From positions 34,408 to 98,407 of the IMG/VR virus record IMGVR_UViG_3300012944_000024: a stretch of 64,000 nucleotides of DNA; one strand, given 5' to 3'. Positions within the stretch are counted from its first letter, which is position 1. Each line of letters begins with the position of its first letter. This DNA is from a virus. Under the pieces are notes generated by a model that saw only the letters and a program-made list of their open reading frames with translations, was not told where the DNA came from and did no database searches. The position numbers and the translations under genes are program-made. Positions 1 to 7,868 of the stretch are shown here, piece by piece.

Positions 1-266
1 AGCGCGACGATCCTCGCCTGGTTCTCGCGCGCCTCGTCGCGCGCCCGACTCGCTTCTTCGTACGCCGCCCGCGCCGATGCCGCGCACTCGTCGCGCACGC
101 GAAGCGTCTGCGCGGCCATCCCGTCGAGCTGCAGCTGCAAGAGGCGACGCTCCGACGTGTAGGCGCTCCGACCGAGCCACGCCACGATGGTCGCCACGAT
201 CCCCGCGAGCGTCCCGAGTAGCCCGAGGACGGCCCCGAGGGAGATCTTGAGGTTCTCGAGGTCCAC
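1..266 (-). CDS. Partial membrane protein with N-terminal helix and coiled coil
   Basis: A leftward frame opens with GTG at 266 and runs off the left edge of the window, giving at least 88 residues. Residues about 6-29 are a hydrophobic segment rich in Gly, Leu, Val and Ile, followed by charged sequence rich in Ala, Glu, Arg and Gln that reads as a coiled coil facing one side of the membrane. Small single-helix proteins of this shape next to phage tail genes are often holins or spanin components, but no family is recognised. No strong ribosome-binding site precedes the GTG. The operator-like palindrome at 314-337 lies just upstream and could control it. Confidence 0.55.
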   Translation of the reverse strand, partial: MDLENLKISLGAVLGLLGTLAGIVATIVAWLGRSAYTSERRLLQLQLDGMAAQTLRVRDECAASARAAYEEASRARDEARENQARIVA

Positions 267-313
267 GCCAGGCCAGGGTGGACCGCAGGGGCGAAAAGCC
301 GCAAGCAACGATA

Positions 314-345
314 GGACTGGACAAGCTTGTCCAATCCGCTACCGT
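314..345 (+). promoter_or_regulatory. Operator-like palindrome overlapping a rightward promoter
   Basis: Bases 316-335 read ACTGGACA-AGCT-TGTCCAAT, a near-perfect inverted repeat that extends to GGA and TCC at 314-337. TGGACA at 318-323 can act as a -35 and TACCGT at 340-345 as a -10 with a 16-base spacer, placing a start upstream of the lipoprotein gene at 391. The palindrome also sits upstream of the leftward gene at 266. The same element occurs at 45390-45409 and 63157-63176, where the promoter match is better. Confidence 0.55.
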
Positions 346-390
346 CGTGATCGTGGGTGCCGAGCGCGCCCCGAAAGGATCCTGGGGACC

Positions 391-945
391 ATGAGACGTA
401 TCGCCGCCCTCTTCGCCGCCCTCCTTCTGCCCGCCTGCGGGGGGCCGCCCTTCACCACCGCGGATCGGGCCGCCACGCCGCCCAGCGACGAGGCTGGGAA
501 CCCGGGTTCCCAGGTGCCGATCCCCGACCCCGTGGGCGACGCCGCCTCGGCTGGCAACCGGGACGACGCGGGGCTGCCAGACCCCCCCGCCCCCCTCCCC
601 ACCTCCCCCACCCCGCCTGGCAGCCCCGAGGCGGGCTCGCCGCCCGTCGACCCACCCGACGCCCCCCCGCCCGCGCGCGAGGCCACAGCGCCCTCGTGCG
701 GGCCCGGCAACTGCGCGGGCTGCTGCGACAGTACGGGTACGTGCCAGCGGGGAGGGTCCGACACCGCCTGCGGGGCGTCGGGCAACGCGTGCGGAGATTG
801 TGCCCCTTTGACGTGCCTCTCGGGCGCGTGCGTGGGGGCTACGTGCATGCCCGCGCTCTGCCCGGCGTGCAGCAATGGGCTGTCGTGCTGCGCGGCCGGT
901 GGGTGCGGGTGCGTCGGGGGCGCGGGGCTCTGCGTCGCGAACTAG
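391..945 (+). CDS. Cysteine-rich secreted lipoprotein
   Basis: This 184-residue rightward gene starts at the ATG at 391, preceded by a purine-rich stretch. It begins with MRRIAALFAALLLPAC, a signal peptide with a lipobox (LPAC) at residues 13-16. Residues about 30-110 are rich in Pro, Gly, Ala and Asp, a low-complexity linker. The last 80 residues hold about 19 cysteines in spaced pairs (CGPGNCAGCC, CGDC, CSNGLSCC), a style common in surface lipoproteins of myxobacteria. It is one of only two rightward genes and its stop codon overlaps that of the convergent tail gene. It is probably a host-derived accessory gene. One copy of the dispersed palindrome lies inside it and is read as GNPGSQ. Confidence 0.75.
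   Translation: MRRIAALFAALLLPACGGPPFTTADRAATPPSDEAGNPGSQVPIPDPVGDAASAGNRDDAGLPDPPAPLPTSPTPPGSPEAGSPPVDPPDAPPPAREATAPSCGPGNCAGCCDSTGTCQRGGSDTACGASGNACGDCAPLTCLSGACVGATCMPALCPACSNGLSCCAAGGCGCVGGAGLCVAN
494..513. repeat. Dispersed palindrome, copy 1
   Basis: A perfect 20-base copy, CTGGGAACCCGGGTTCCCAG. Unlike most copies it lies in the middle of a coding region, in the rightward lipoprotein gene. Confidence 0.9.
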
Positions 946-2549
946 AGGTCCCAGCCCATCACGGCCACGTTCACGCTCCCCACGCCGCGCGACGACCCCG
1001 TGCTATCGACCTGCAGGCCGAATCCGAACAGGACTCCGGACGGCGGGATGGCAACCTTCACGCGGTAGCCGACCGCGAGCGCGTTGGCCGACACCGTCGG
1101 GTTTGGCAGGGAGTCGACGATCACCTCGGCGCGTGTGAGCACGTGCGTCAAGGTCGACTCGTACACGAGCACCGAGAGCTGCAGGAAGTCGATGAATCCC
1201 GACGGGACCGGTCCCGAGATGACCGTGAGGAGCAGGTGGAGCGCCTTGGCGTTCGCGGGGTAGTCGGTCACCGGCGCGTAGGTCCCGCTGGAGAACGAGC
1301 CCGACGTAGTGAGGGTCTTGGTGAAAAGACCCCCGGCGCCGGGGACGTTGGTCGTCTGCTTGACCCCATCGGTCACCACCGCGGCGACCGCCCCGCTGGT
1401 GGTCAGCCCGACCGCGATGCAGACGGCCTTCTGCGTCGCCCCCCCCAGCCCCGTCCCTGGGGGCAGGGCGAGAGGTGCGTTGGGGGCGCCCAAAAAGCTC
1501 GCAGGCGTCATCGAGAGCGACGGGATGCCGCGCGGGTTGCCCGGCGCGAGCAGGCCCCCTTGCAGCGTGTAGATCGCCCACCGAGGCAACCCAAACGGCT
1601 CGAGCAGATAGACGTACCCGACCCCCGCGCTGATCGCGCCGCTCTGGTTGGCCGCGAGATTGAGGTCGGTGGTGCCGCCGAGCTGGCCGCCCAGGCGGTA
1701 GAGGCACCCGCCCCCCGTCCCCAAAAAAACGAAGTTTGGATCGGTCGCGCTCGTGTCGACGTAGCCAGTGAGCAGCGCGTGGGTCGGCGAGCTCGCCGTG
1801 TCGATCTGGGTCCGATGGATCCGGGTGTGCGGATCGCGAGTGGCGAGGTTGAAGGGCGGGAAGAGCCGGTCGCCCACGAAGGGGCGCACATCCCAGAGGG
1901 TGCAGTTGGACGAGGTGATGGCGGTGAAGCCGGTGGGGGCGGAGATCACCGCGAGCGGCACCCACCCCACCGCCGTGCCGGGAAACCCGCCGCCCGACCC
2001 GCCCGCGCGCACGCGGTACTGCAGACGCCCGGAGATGACCTTGTTGACCGTCGAGGCGAGAAAGAGCCCCGTGACGGGATTGAAGATGTCGCGGTTGTCG
2101 GTCTCGAGGACCGAGAACCCACCCGCCACCCTCGCGCACTCGACCACGTAGATGATCGTCCCGCCCGACGTGTTGGCCGGGACGGCGAGGGCGCCGGCGA
2201 TGTTGATCCCCGGGTCGCGGATCACCTTGTACTGCGACTCGTCGGGGTTGATCGAAACATCAGGATCGTAGAGGCCGATCACCCCGGGATCGACCAGGAG
2301 GTTCAGGCTGCCGATCTGCGGGCGCACCACCAGCCCGTTGAAGACGGCCGCGCTCGGAGGGGAGGTGGCGATCGTCGACTGCAGGTCGAACGAGCTCGCC
2401 TGCGTGTCGTCGGTGCCGCAGTAGGTGTCGGCGAGCGCGCGGAGCAGCTCGTTCAGATCGAGCCCGCGGAATCGCTGCGCGCGGTTCTGGTCGTCCGAGA
2501 TCGCGCGCTCGCTCGCGTTGTAGACCAGTTCCTGCTCGCCATTGGCCAT
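942..2549 (-). CDS. Tail-distal structural or fibre-like protein
   Basis: A 535-residue protein and the last gene of the leftward tail block. The ATG at 2549 is preferred over a TTG nine bases upstream because AGGA lies about 11 bases before it. The N-terminus (ANGEQELVYNASERAISDDQ) resembles the start of phage tail proteins that dock to baseplates. The rest is rich in Gly, Thr, Ser, Val and aromatic residues, as expected for beta-structured fibre or spike proteins, and has no signal peptide. It follows the baseplate J-like genes, the usual place for fibres. Its stop overlaps that of the rightward lipoprotein gene in a shared CTAG. No enzymatic motif is visible. Confidence 0.6.
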   Translation of the reverse strand: MANGEQELVYNASERAISDDQNRAQRFRGLDLNELLRALADTYCGTDDTQASSFDLQSTIATSPPSAAVFNGLVVRPQIGSLNLLVDPGVIGLYDPDVSINPDESQYKVIRDPGINIAGALAVPANTSGGTIIYVVECARVAGGFSVLETDNRDIFNPVTGLFLASTVNKVISGRLQYRVRAGGSGGGFPGTAVGWVPLAVISAPTGFTAITSSNCTLWDVRPFVGDRLFPPFNLATRDPHTRIHRTQIDTASSPTHALLTGYVDTSATDPNFVFLGTGGGCLYRLGGQLGGTTDLNLAANQSGAISAGVGYVYLLEPFGLPRWAIYTLQGGLLAPGNPRGIPSLSMTPASFLGAPNAPLALPPGTGLGGATQKAVCIAVGLTTSGAVAAVVTDGVKQTTNVPGAGGLFTKTLTTSGSFSSGTYAPVTDYPANAKALHLLLTVISGPVPSGFIDFLQLSVLVYESTLTHVLTRAEVIVDSLPNPTVSANALAVGYRVKVAIPPSGVLFGFGLQVDSTGSSRGVGSVNVAVMGWDL

Positions 2550-2582
2550 GAGCGGCAATGTCCTACGAGTCGGGGTACCGCG

Positions 2583-4469
2583 TCACGGACACGGACCATC
2601 GTCCAGCAGCAATTCCCAGCCAACCCCACCCGCTCGGACCTTCTCGATCGCCGCGTAGACGGACTGGTAGGTGAGCGAAGAGAGGTAGGGGGAGCCGTCG
2701 AAGAAGTCGTCGTACGGCTCGGCGTCAAACGCGCCGGTCGGGTAGTCGTCAAAGGCGAAGCCGAACTCGCCGAACGAGAGGGTCGGGACGCCCACGTAGA
2801 AGTAGGCGCGCATCGTCAGGTAGGAGAAGAGGACGCGGAACCGGTTGGCATCCATCAGCCCCGCGGTCAGCCCGCTCGGCACCAGGACCGCCCCGCTCCT
2901 CAGCCCCACGATCGGATCCCCGATCGTGAACTTCCCGCGGATGCTGGCGAAGCCCGCGAAGCTCGTGAACGGGGCCGGGGGGCCGGGCACGAACGGGGCC
3001 GGGCCGACGGGATTGTAGACGACCGCGGTCGTCACGATCCCCGCCGCGCTGGTCTGCGAGACCTTCTCGCCGTCGAGAAAGACGCCGGTGAAGATGCCCG
3101 ATGCGACGACGAGGTCGTAGTCGAACGCGTCCCCCCCGGCCCCGTGCACGTCGACGGGCTTGTCGAAGAAGAAGCCCGGATAGCTGGGCTGCCCGGCTTC
3201 GCGAAAGCACCAGGGGATCCCGGGGATCGCGCGGTTGAGCGCGCGCCGGATCGCATTGGGCGAGACCACGTCGGCGAGCTGGGCGACGCGCACGCGGTAC
3301 TGGTCATCAGACTCGGCAGGCGCGCGGTCGATGTCCTTCTCGCGCCCGAGCGCGTCGAGCATCGCGGCCTTGCCGCCCGTAGGGCTCGCGGTGTTGGTCA
3401 CTCTGACCTGCCAGTCGATCACCCAATCCAGCACCCGCCACCCCGCCGTCTCGACCTCGGGGGTCAGGTCGAGGTTCTCGAGCTCCACGTCGATCGCAGC
3501 GGTCGCCCCGCTCACCATCCCGACCACGTCGGTCGCGGCGGCGCCGTTCTGCTTCTGAAACGTCAGCACGAGATCCGCGCCCGCCTGGAAGAGGCCGAGC
3601 AGCAACCCGTACCCCACCACGCTCGCCCCGTTCATCAACTCGAGCTTCTCGCCGATCTCGAACGTGCCGGTGAAGTCGCCCGCGAAGCTGCGCACCGACT
3701 GCTCGAGCGCGAGCTCGAGGGTCCCGCCCGTCTGCGGGGTGACGGAGAGGTTCGGGGGGAGCCACCCGATCGCCCGCGCCACCTTGCCCGTGTTGGTCCC
3801 GGCGGTGAAGGCGACATACTGCCCGACGTGCTGCGGGACGAACGCGTCGGCGACGTCGATCGCATCGAGAAAGACGCGAGCGAGCGAGGAGGTCGTCACC
3901 ACGCCGCCCGGGTAGTTCACCCCGCGCACCGTCGCCTCGACGTTGGTGAAGTTGGTGCCGGGCTGGTCGATCACGACCAGCGTGCCAGGCATGGGGTTGT
4001 TGTAGCCGGCGCCCGGACGCTCCGCGCGCGCCGCCACCGTGATGGGGCCCGTCTCGCCGGGCGCGAAGACCGCGTTGTCGGTCAGCACGTAGCGCCGGCC
4101 CGTCAGCACCCTCACCCCTTCCGGGTATCCCCAGTCGGTGATCTGCTCGTCCACCAGGGTCCCGGCGATCAAGACGAGCGGCAGGGAGAGGAGCCCCGAT
4201 CGGGTGAGGGTGAGGGTGACGGATGCGCGCGACGATCCGCTCGCGGGCTCGTCGGATTGCCCCGACCAGGGCAGCACGAACATCGCCTGGGTGGTGGTGT
4301 CGATCGCCTTGCTGACCCGCTCGCCCTGCGCCCACGCCTGCGTGTACGCCTCGAACCCGCCCCCCTCACCCGCCTGCTCGATCGGCTCGCGGAATCCCTT
4401 GTCGACCGCACGCTCCCAGACCTGCTGCAGCTCGGCCTTCGTGAGCGGCCCGACCTTGGGGGTGATCAC
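2583..4469 (-). CDS. Baseplate wedge protein, distantly J-like
   Basis: This 628-residue gene overlaps the J-like gene upstream by four bases (ATGA). A stretch near residues 390-420 (ESDDQYRVRVAQLADVVSPN) matches the pattern in baseplate J-family proteins where an acidic 'E-DD-YR-R' segment precedes a helix that packs in the wedge. The remainder is beta-rich with many Gly, Thr, Val and Pro residues. A paired J-like gene next to a canonical one fits a baseplate whose wedge uses two related subunits. The C-terminal 200 residues are unlike anything recognised and may carry a host-facing or fibre-binding domain. Confidence 0.55.
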   Translation of the reverse strand: MITPKVGPLTKAELQQVWERAVDKGFREPIEQAGEGGGFEAYTQAWAQGERVSKAIDTTTQAMFVLPWSGQSDEPASGSSRASVTLTLTRSGLLSLPLVLIAGTLVDEQITDWGYPEGVRVLTGRRYVLTDNAVFAPGETGPITVAARAERPGAGYNNPMPGTLVVIDQPGTNFTNVEATVRGVNYPGGVVTTSSLARVFLDAIDVADAFVPQHVGQYVAFTAGTNTGKVARAIGWLPPNLSVTPQTGGTLELALEQSVRSFAGDFTGTFEIGEKLELMNGASVVGYGLLLGLFQAGADLVLTFQKQNGAAATDVVGMVSGATAAIDVELENLDLTPEVETAGWRVLDWVIDWQVRVTNTASPTGGKAAMLDALGREKDIDRAPAESDDQYRVRVAQLADVVSPNAIRRALNRAIPGIPWCFREAGQPSYPGFFFDKPVDVHGAGGDAFDYDLVVASGIFTGVFLDGEKVSQTSAAGIVTTAVVYNPVGPAPFVPGPPAPFTSFAGFASIRGKFTIGDPIVGLRSGAVLVPSGLTAGLMDANRFRVLFSYLTMRAYFYVGVPTLSFGEFGFAFDDYPTGAFDAEPYDDFFDGSPYLSSLTYQSVYAAIEKVRAGGVGWELLLDDGPCP

Positions 4470-5590
4470 GCCGCCAACCCGACCGTCACGAACGAAGGGG
4501 TCGTCCTGAGCGTCTGGCCGAGCGCGGGGACGAGGTCGCCCGCGGGAGCGACGATTGCCGACTGCTTCACCACCAGGCCTTGCGCGGCGTAGCGCTGTAG
4601 CACCGAGAAGAGCTGGCCCACGTAGAGCGGCCCGTTGACAGGCAGGGAGTTGACGAACCCCACCACCGCCGCCTGGATGATCTGCGAGAGCGCGACGGTG
4701 TCGACGTTGCCCGCGAAGGTGAGCGAGAGGACGACCGAGATGAGCTGCGGGATCGAGGTGAACACGAGCACTGTGATCCCACCCGCGCGGTAGTCGTCAA
4801 GAGAGCTCAGCACTTGGGAGGCGAGCGCGGCCGACGCGACCCCGCTCGAGTCGGCGATGTAGAGGTTCACCACGCGCGCGGGCTGGCCGAGCGTGTTGAT
4901 CGCCTCGACCGCCATCGCCGATGTCACCCCCGGGACCGCCTTGGCGCCGAACTCGATCGCCGAGAGCACCCCGCGGCGCGCGGTCAGCCAGAACCCGCGA
5001 ATGCGGTTTCGGAAGTCGTCATCCTCCTCGACGTCCTCGCCCCCCGCGGTGACGTCGTCGTTATTGACCTGGACGGTCGTGTCGAAGAGCACCTGCGCGT
5101 TCTGAAATCCCCGGATCTGGTTCTTGCCGACCTGGGTCGCCTTGCCCGCCTGGCTCGCGCGTACGTTCGCGAACACGAAGTCGGTCTGCCCGAGGTTGAA
5201 GGTCGCGGTCGTGGTGGTGACGTAGCTGATCCCCCCGATTGTGGTGAGGGTGGTGCCGGCGGGGATGGAGCCGGCCCCGAGCGCTGCGGATAGCCGGAAG
5301 AAGCGCACCGTCCCGAGCGCCGCCGAGGCTCCCTTGCGGGCAATCTGGTAGCGGTCGTAGGCGTAGCGGTCGAGGTCGTCCCCGCTCGCCCCGTCGAGCA
5401 AGAGCGACGAGATTCGGAAGCCGAGCTGCTTGACGATCGCGTAGTGGACGACGCTCTGCGAGCCGACGAAGAGGTTCACGTCGCTCCCGACGACGTCTAC
5501 CTGTCCGGGATCGATCCGCTTCGCCCGCGCGAGGACGTACGCGCGCCCTATGGAATAGAGGTCGACTCGGCTTGGCAAATCGAGCGGCAC
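4466..5590 (-). CDS. Baseplate J-like protein
   Basis: A 374-residue member of the baseplate J/gp47 family, which forms the wedge arms of contractile-tail baseplates. Typical features are the N-terminal helical segment (residues 1-60), the 'GDDLDRYAYDRYQIARKGAS' region, beta repeats with the 'AGT-TT-GG-SYVTT' pattern, and the acidic 'EEDDDFRNRIRGFW' block near 200-215 followed by a 'PGV' segment. The length is normal for the family. It is coupled by ATGA overlap to the second J-like gene and follows W-, V- and D-like genes in the usual order. The start lies ten bases after the stop of the upstream gene. Confidence 0.85.
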   Translation of the reverse strand: MPLDLPSRVDLYSIGRAYVLARAKRIDPGQVDVVGSDVNLFVGSQSVVHYAIVKQLGFRISSLLLDGASGDDLDRYAYDRYQIARKGASAALGTVRFFRLSAALGAGSIPAGTTLTTIGGISYVTTTTATFNLGQTDFVFANVRASQAGKATQVGKNQIRGFQNAQVLFDTTVQVNNDDVTAGGEDVEEDDDFRNRIRGFWLTARRGVLSAIEFGAKAVPGVTSAMAVEAINTLGQPARVVNLYIADSSGVASAALASQVLSSLDDYRAGGITVLVFTSIPQLISVVLSLTFAGNVDTVALSQIIQAAVVGFVNSLPVNGPLYVGQLFSVLQRYAAQGLVVKQSAIVAPAGDLVPALGQTLRTTPSFVTVGLAA

Positions 5591-5600
5591 GGGGGCGAGC

Positions 5601-6482
5601 CTACTGCGTCGCGGCGGAGAGCTTGAACTTCGTCGCCCCCCCGCTCTTCATCCGCGCGGCGACGACGAACCAGCAGAGTCCGGGGGCGACGGGATCGGTC
5701 ATCGTCGTAACGGTCACCGCCGCCGTCTCCGGCTCCTGCTTGATCTGCGACTCCCAGTCGGCCGCCAGGGTGGCGCGCAGCTGCGCGGAGGCGAGCCGCT
5801 TGCCGTACGAGGGGATCCCGACCCCGTAGCCGGGCAGGTGGGCGAAGGCGTTCTTCTTGGTGATCCCGCGCCGCAGCACGCGCTTCTTGTACGCGACCAG
5901 GCCCTCGTCGAACGCGTAGTCGCCGGTGTCGTCGACCACGTAGGTCCCGTAGGCGATCGCGGCGGGCGAGAGGGGCGAGGTCCCCAGCAGCGAGGCGGGG
6001 GTCTGGGGGTTGGCGAAGTCTCTCGAGGGAACGGGCGACTCGAGCTGCGGGGGGACGATCCGCCGGTAGAGCCCGATGAAGCCGAGCGAGGCGGGCGTCG
6101 GCATGGGGGTGCGGGTCGCCGCATCCGCCACCCCCGTGACCGTCACGGTGTAGAGCGACGGGAAGGGGGTCATGGGGCGATCGAGGACGAGCTCGATCGT
6201 GTTGGGATCGGCGCCGACGCGCGCGAAGAGCACCGTCACGGCGCGCGCGGTGGTCCCGTCAATCCCCTGGGTGGTCGTGTCGGGCTCGATCGCATAGTGC
6301 GAGAGCAGCGAGGCGTCCTGCAGGTCGAGCAGGCCCGAGAAGTACGGAGCCTCGGAGAAGTAGAGGCGCACCAGATTCTCGGCGATCGCGACGGCTCCCT
6401 GAAACTCGAACCCGCCAAGCGACCCTCCCCACGGGTCTCGCCCCCACCCCTCCGCCCCCCAGCCGGTCGTGGGAGCCGTCAT
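5601..6482 (-). CDS. Putative baseplate wedge protein (gp25/W-like C-terminus)
   Basis: This 293-residue protein starts with a Trp/Gly-rich segment (TTGWGAEGWGRDPWGG). Its C-terminal third has 'YGVGIPSYGKRLASAQLRAT' followed by 'WESQIKQEPETAAVTV', resembling the GPW/gp25 pattern in which a helix is followed by a conserved Glu-Pro and a beta strand. Its place between the Pro-rich baseplate gene and J matches gpW. The first 180 residues are beta-rich and unassigned, so a fusion or a different wedge protein is possible. It overlaps the upstream gene by four bases. Confidence 0.5.
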   Translation of the reverse strand: MTAPTTGWGAEGWGRDPWGGSLGGFEFQGAVAIAENLVRLYFSEAPYFSGLLDLQDASLLSHYAIEPDTTTQGIDGTTARAVTVLFARVGADPNTIELVLDRPMTPFPSLYTVTVTGVADAATRTPMPTPASLGFIGLYRRIVPPQLESPVPSRDFANPQTPASLLGTSPLSPAAIAYGTYVVDDTGDYAFDEGLVAYKKRVLRRGITKKNAFAHLPGYGVGIPSYGKRLASAQLRATLAADWESQIKQEPETAAVTVTTMTDPVAPGLCWFVVAARMKSGGATKFKLSAATQ

Positions 6483-6895
6483 GGATCGAACTCCAGATCG
6501 GGATCCGGGTCGTACGCGGGAATGCGCCCGCCGCCGTAGGGGCCACGAAAAAACAAGGTGGCCGTCACGCTGATCGGGTTGTTGAGATTGCAGTTGAGAC
6601 CGAGCGACAAACCGAAGGTCGGGATCGCAGGTGGGTACGCGAGCGGCGGCAAGTGGAAGCCGAGCGCGGCACTGATAAACGGGATCTTGAATCCGCAGAG
6701 CTCTGCTGCGGGCAGCCCGGCGTCGAAGCTCACGCTCGCGCTGAGCAGGCCAGGCACGGGCGGTAGCTCGGGTAACTGCGGCAGCTCGGGTACCTGCGGG
6801 ACCGACGGGACGGGCGGGACCGATGGGATTGGGGGGATCGACGGGATCGACGGGATCGACGGGTTGGGTATGCCAGGTAGGGTCGGGTTCGGCAT
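6479..6895 (-). CDS. Proline-repeat baseplate-associated protein
   Basis: A 138-residue protein whose residues 5-50 are a run of short Pro repeats of the form I-P-S/P or V-P-x, encoded by a degenerate nine-base tandem repeat around 6780-6870. The remaining part is hydrophobic with scattered Gly, Tyr and Pro, ending in acidic DPDPDLEFDP. It sits between the spike gene and the wedge genes and overlaps the next gene by ATGA. A tail-tip or spike-extending role is possible but only inferred from position. No signal peptide is present. Confidence 0.6.
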   Translation of the reverse strand: MPNPTLPGIPNPSIPSIPSIPPIPSVPPVPSVPQVPELPQLPELPPVPGLLSASVSFDAGLPAAELCGFKIPFISAALGFHLPPLAYPPAIPTFGLSLGLNCNLNNPISVTATLFFRGPYGGGRIPAYDPDPDLEFDP

Positions 6896-6908
6896 CTCGT
6901 CGCCGACG

Positions 6909-7868
6909 TTATCCGATCAGGAGTCCCGGAGCACCGATGCCAGGCGTCGTCCCAGGCACCATCGGTTGCGATAGAGCGGCTTGAATCATGGACAAGAATG
7001 GAGTGACAGGCATCACCGCCGCCGCTTGCAGAGCCCCGCCCGCTCCGAGAGCCGTGGTGATCGCAGCCGCCAGCGTCGCGCCCGTCAGGGGCGTGATCCC
7101 GCCCGTCGCAGCACCGACCGCGATGAAGAGAGCGTTGAGGACAGCCACGACCGATTCGATGCTGGTCGCGTGCCACGACGCCTTGTTGCCCGCGGTTCCA
7201 AACTGCAGGATGCCCTGCGTGTAGAGAAACGACAGAGCCTTGTCGAGAGTCATCTGAGCGCCGTTTGCGCCCATCGTCACTTGCTTCTTCTCGATGTCGA
7301 TCTGTACCAACGTGTCGGCATCCCCGTTTTGAAAACCGAGGAAGTCGGCCGTCAGCGCGAGAAACGCTGCGTCTGCATTGGAGAGAGTGATGTTGCCGAC
7401 CGCGTCGATGCTGAGAAACGCCTTCGTCATCGCGCTTCGCAGCAAGTACGACGCAGACGTTTCGAATATGTAGGGCACCCTCAATCGCCGAAACGCGAAG
7501 TTGTTCCCGTTCGTACTCTGCCCTGCAACCATGGTGGGGAACTTGTCGATCTCTTGATTCAGACGCCCGAGGATCACGCACCCAGCCTTCTCGTCGCCCT
7601 CTGGGATCCCTACGATCACCTCATCCCCACCCAGGAACGGAAACCACTCCCCCTCTCCGTTTCCCGCGACCTCGTGGGCCACGCGGCACACCACCGGGAC
7701 CCCGCTCGGGTGCAGCTTCACGTTCACCAGCGGGCCGTACTCCTTGGTAAACGTGACGCTCTTGGCGCCGGCCGTCTCGATCTCGACCGTCCCGTACGAG
7801 ATCCACTGGCGCGAATCACTCTCGCCACTCGCGGACTCGCGCATCATCGACGGGTCGAGGTAGCTCAC
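6909..7868 (-). CDS. Baseplate spike protein, gpV/gp5-like
   Basis: This 319-residue protein has an OB-fold-like N-terminal half, with 'WFPFLGGDEVIVGIPEGD' and 'GCVILGRLNQ' matching the conserved strand pair of gpV/VgrG-type central spikes. Residues about 150-220 are repetitive and beta-rich ('ITLSNADAAFLALTAD', 'QVTMGANGAQMTLD'), as in a spike beta-helix. The C-terminus is Gly/Ala/Pro-rich. It overlaps the gpD-like gene by four bases, as expected for D and V partners. The protein would form the membrane-piercing trimer at the tail tip. Confidence 0.75.
   Translation of the reverse strand: MSYLDPSMMRESASGESDSRQWISYGTVEIETAGAKSVTFTKEYGPLVNVKLHPSGVPVVCRVAHEVAGNGEGEWFPFLGGDEVIVGIPEGDEKAGCVILGRLNQEIDKFPTMVAGQSTNGNNFAFRRLRVPYIFETSASYLLRSAMTKAFLSIDAVGNITLSNADAAFLALTADFLGFQNGDADTLVQIDIEKKQVTMGANGAQMTLDKALSFLYTQGILQFGTAGNKASWHATSIESVVAVLNALFIAVGAATGGITPLTGATLAAAITTALGAGGALQAAAVMPVTPFLSMIQAALSQPMVPGTTPGIGAPGLLIG

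Noticed and set aside
357-4592. A 1411-codon open frame on the plus strand
   Set aside because: It lies antisense to the J-like and wedge genes. Its product is Arg/Gly/Pro-rich low-complexity sequence typical of antisense frames in GC-rich DNA, and it has no ribosome site or homology pattern.
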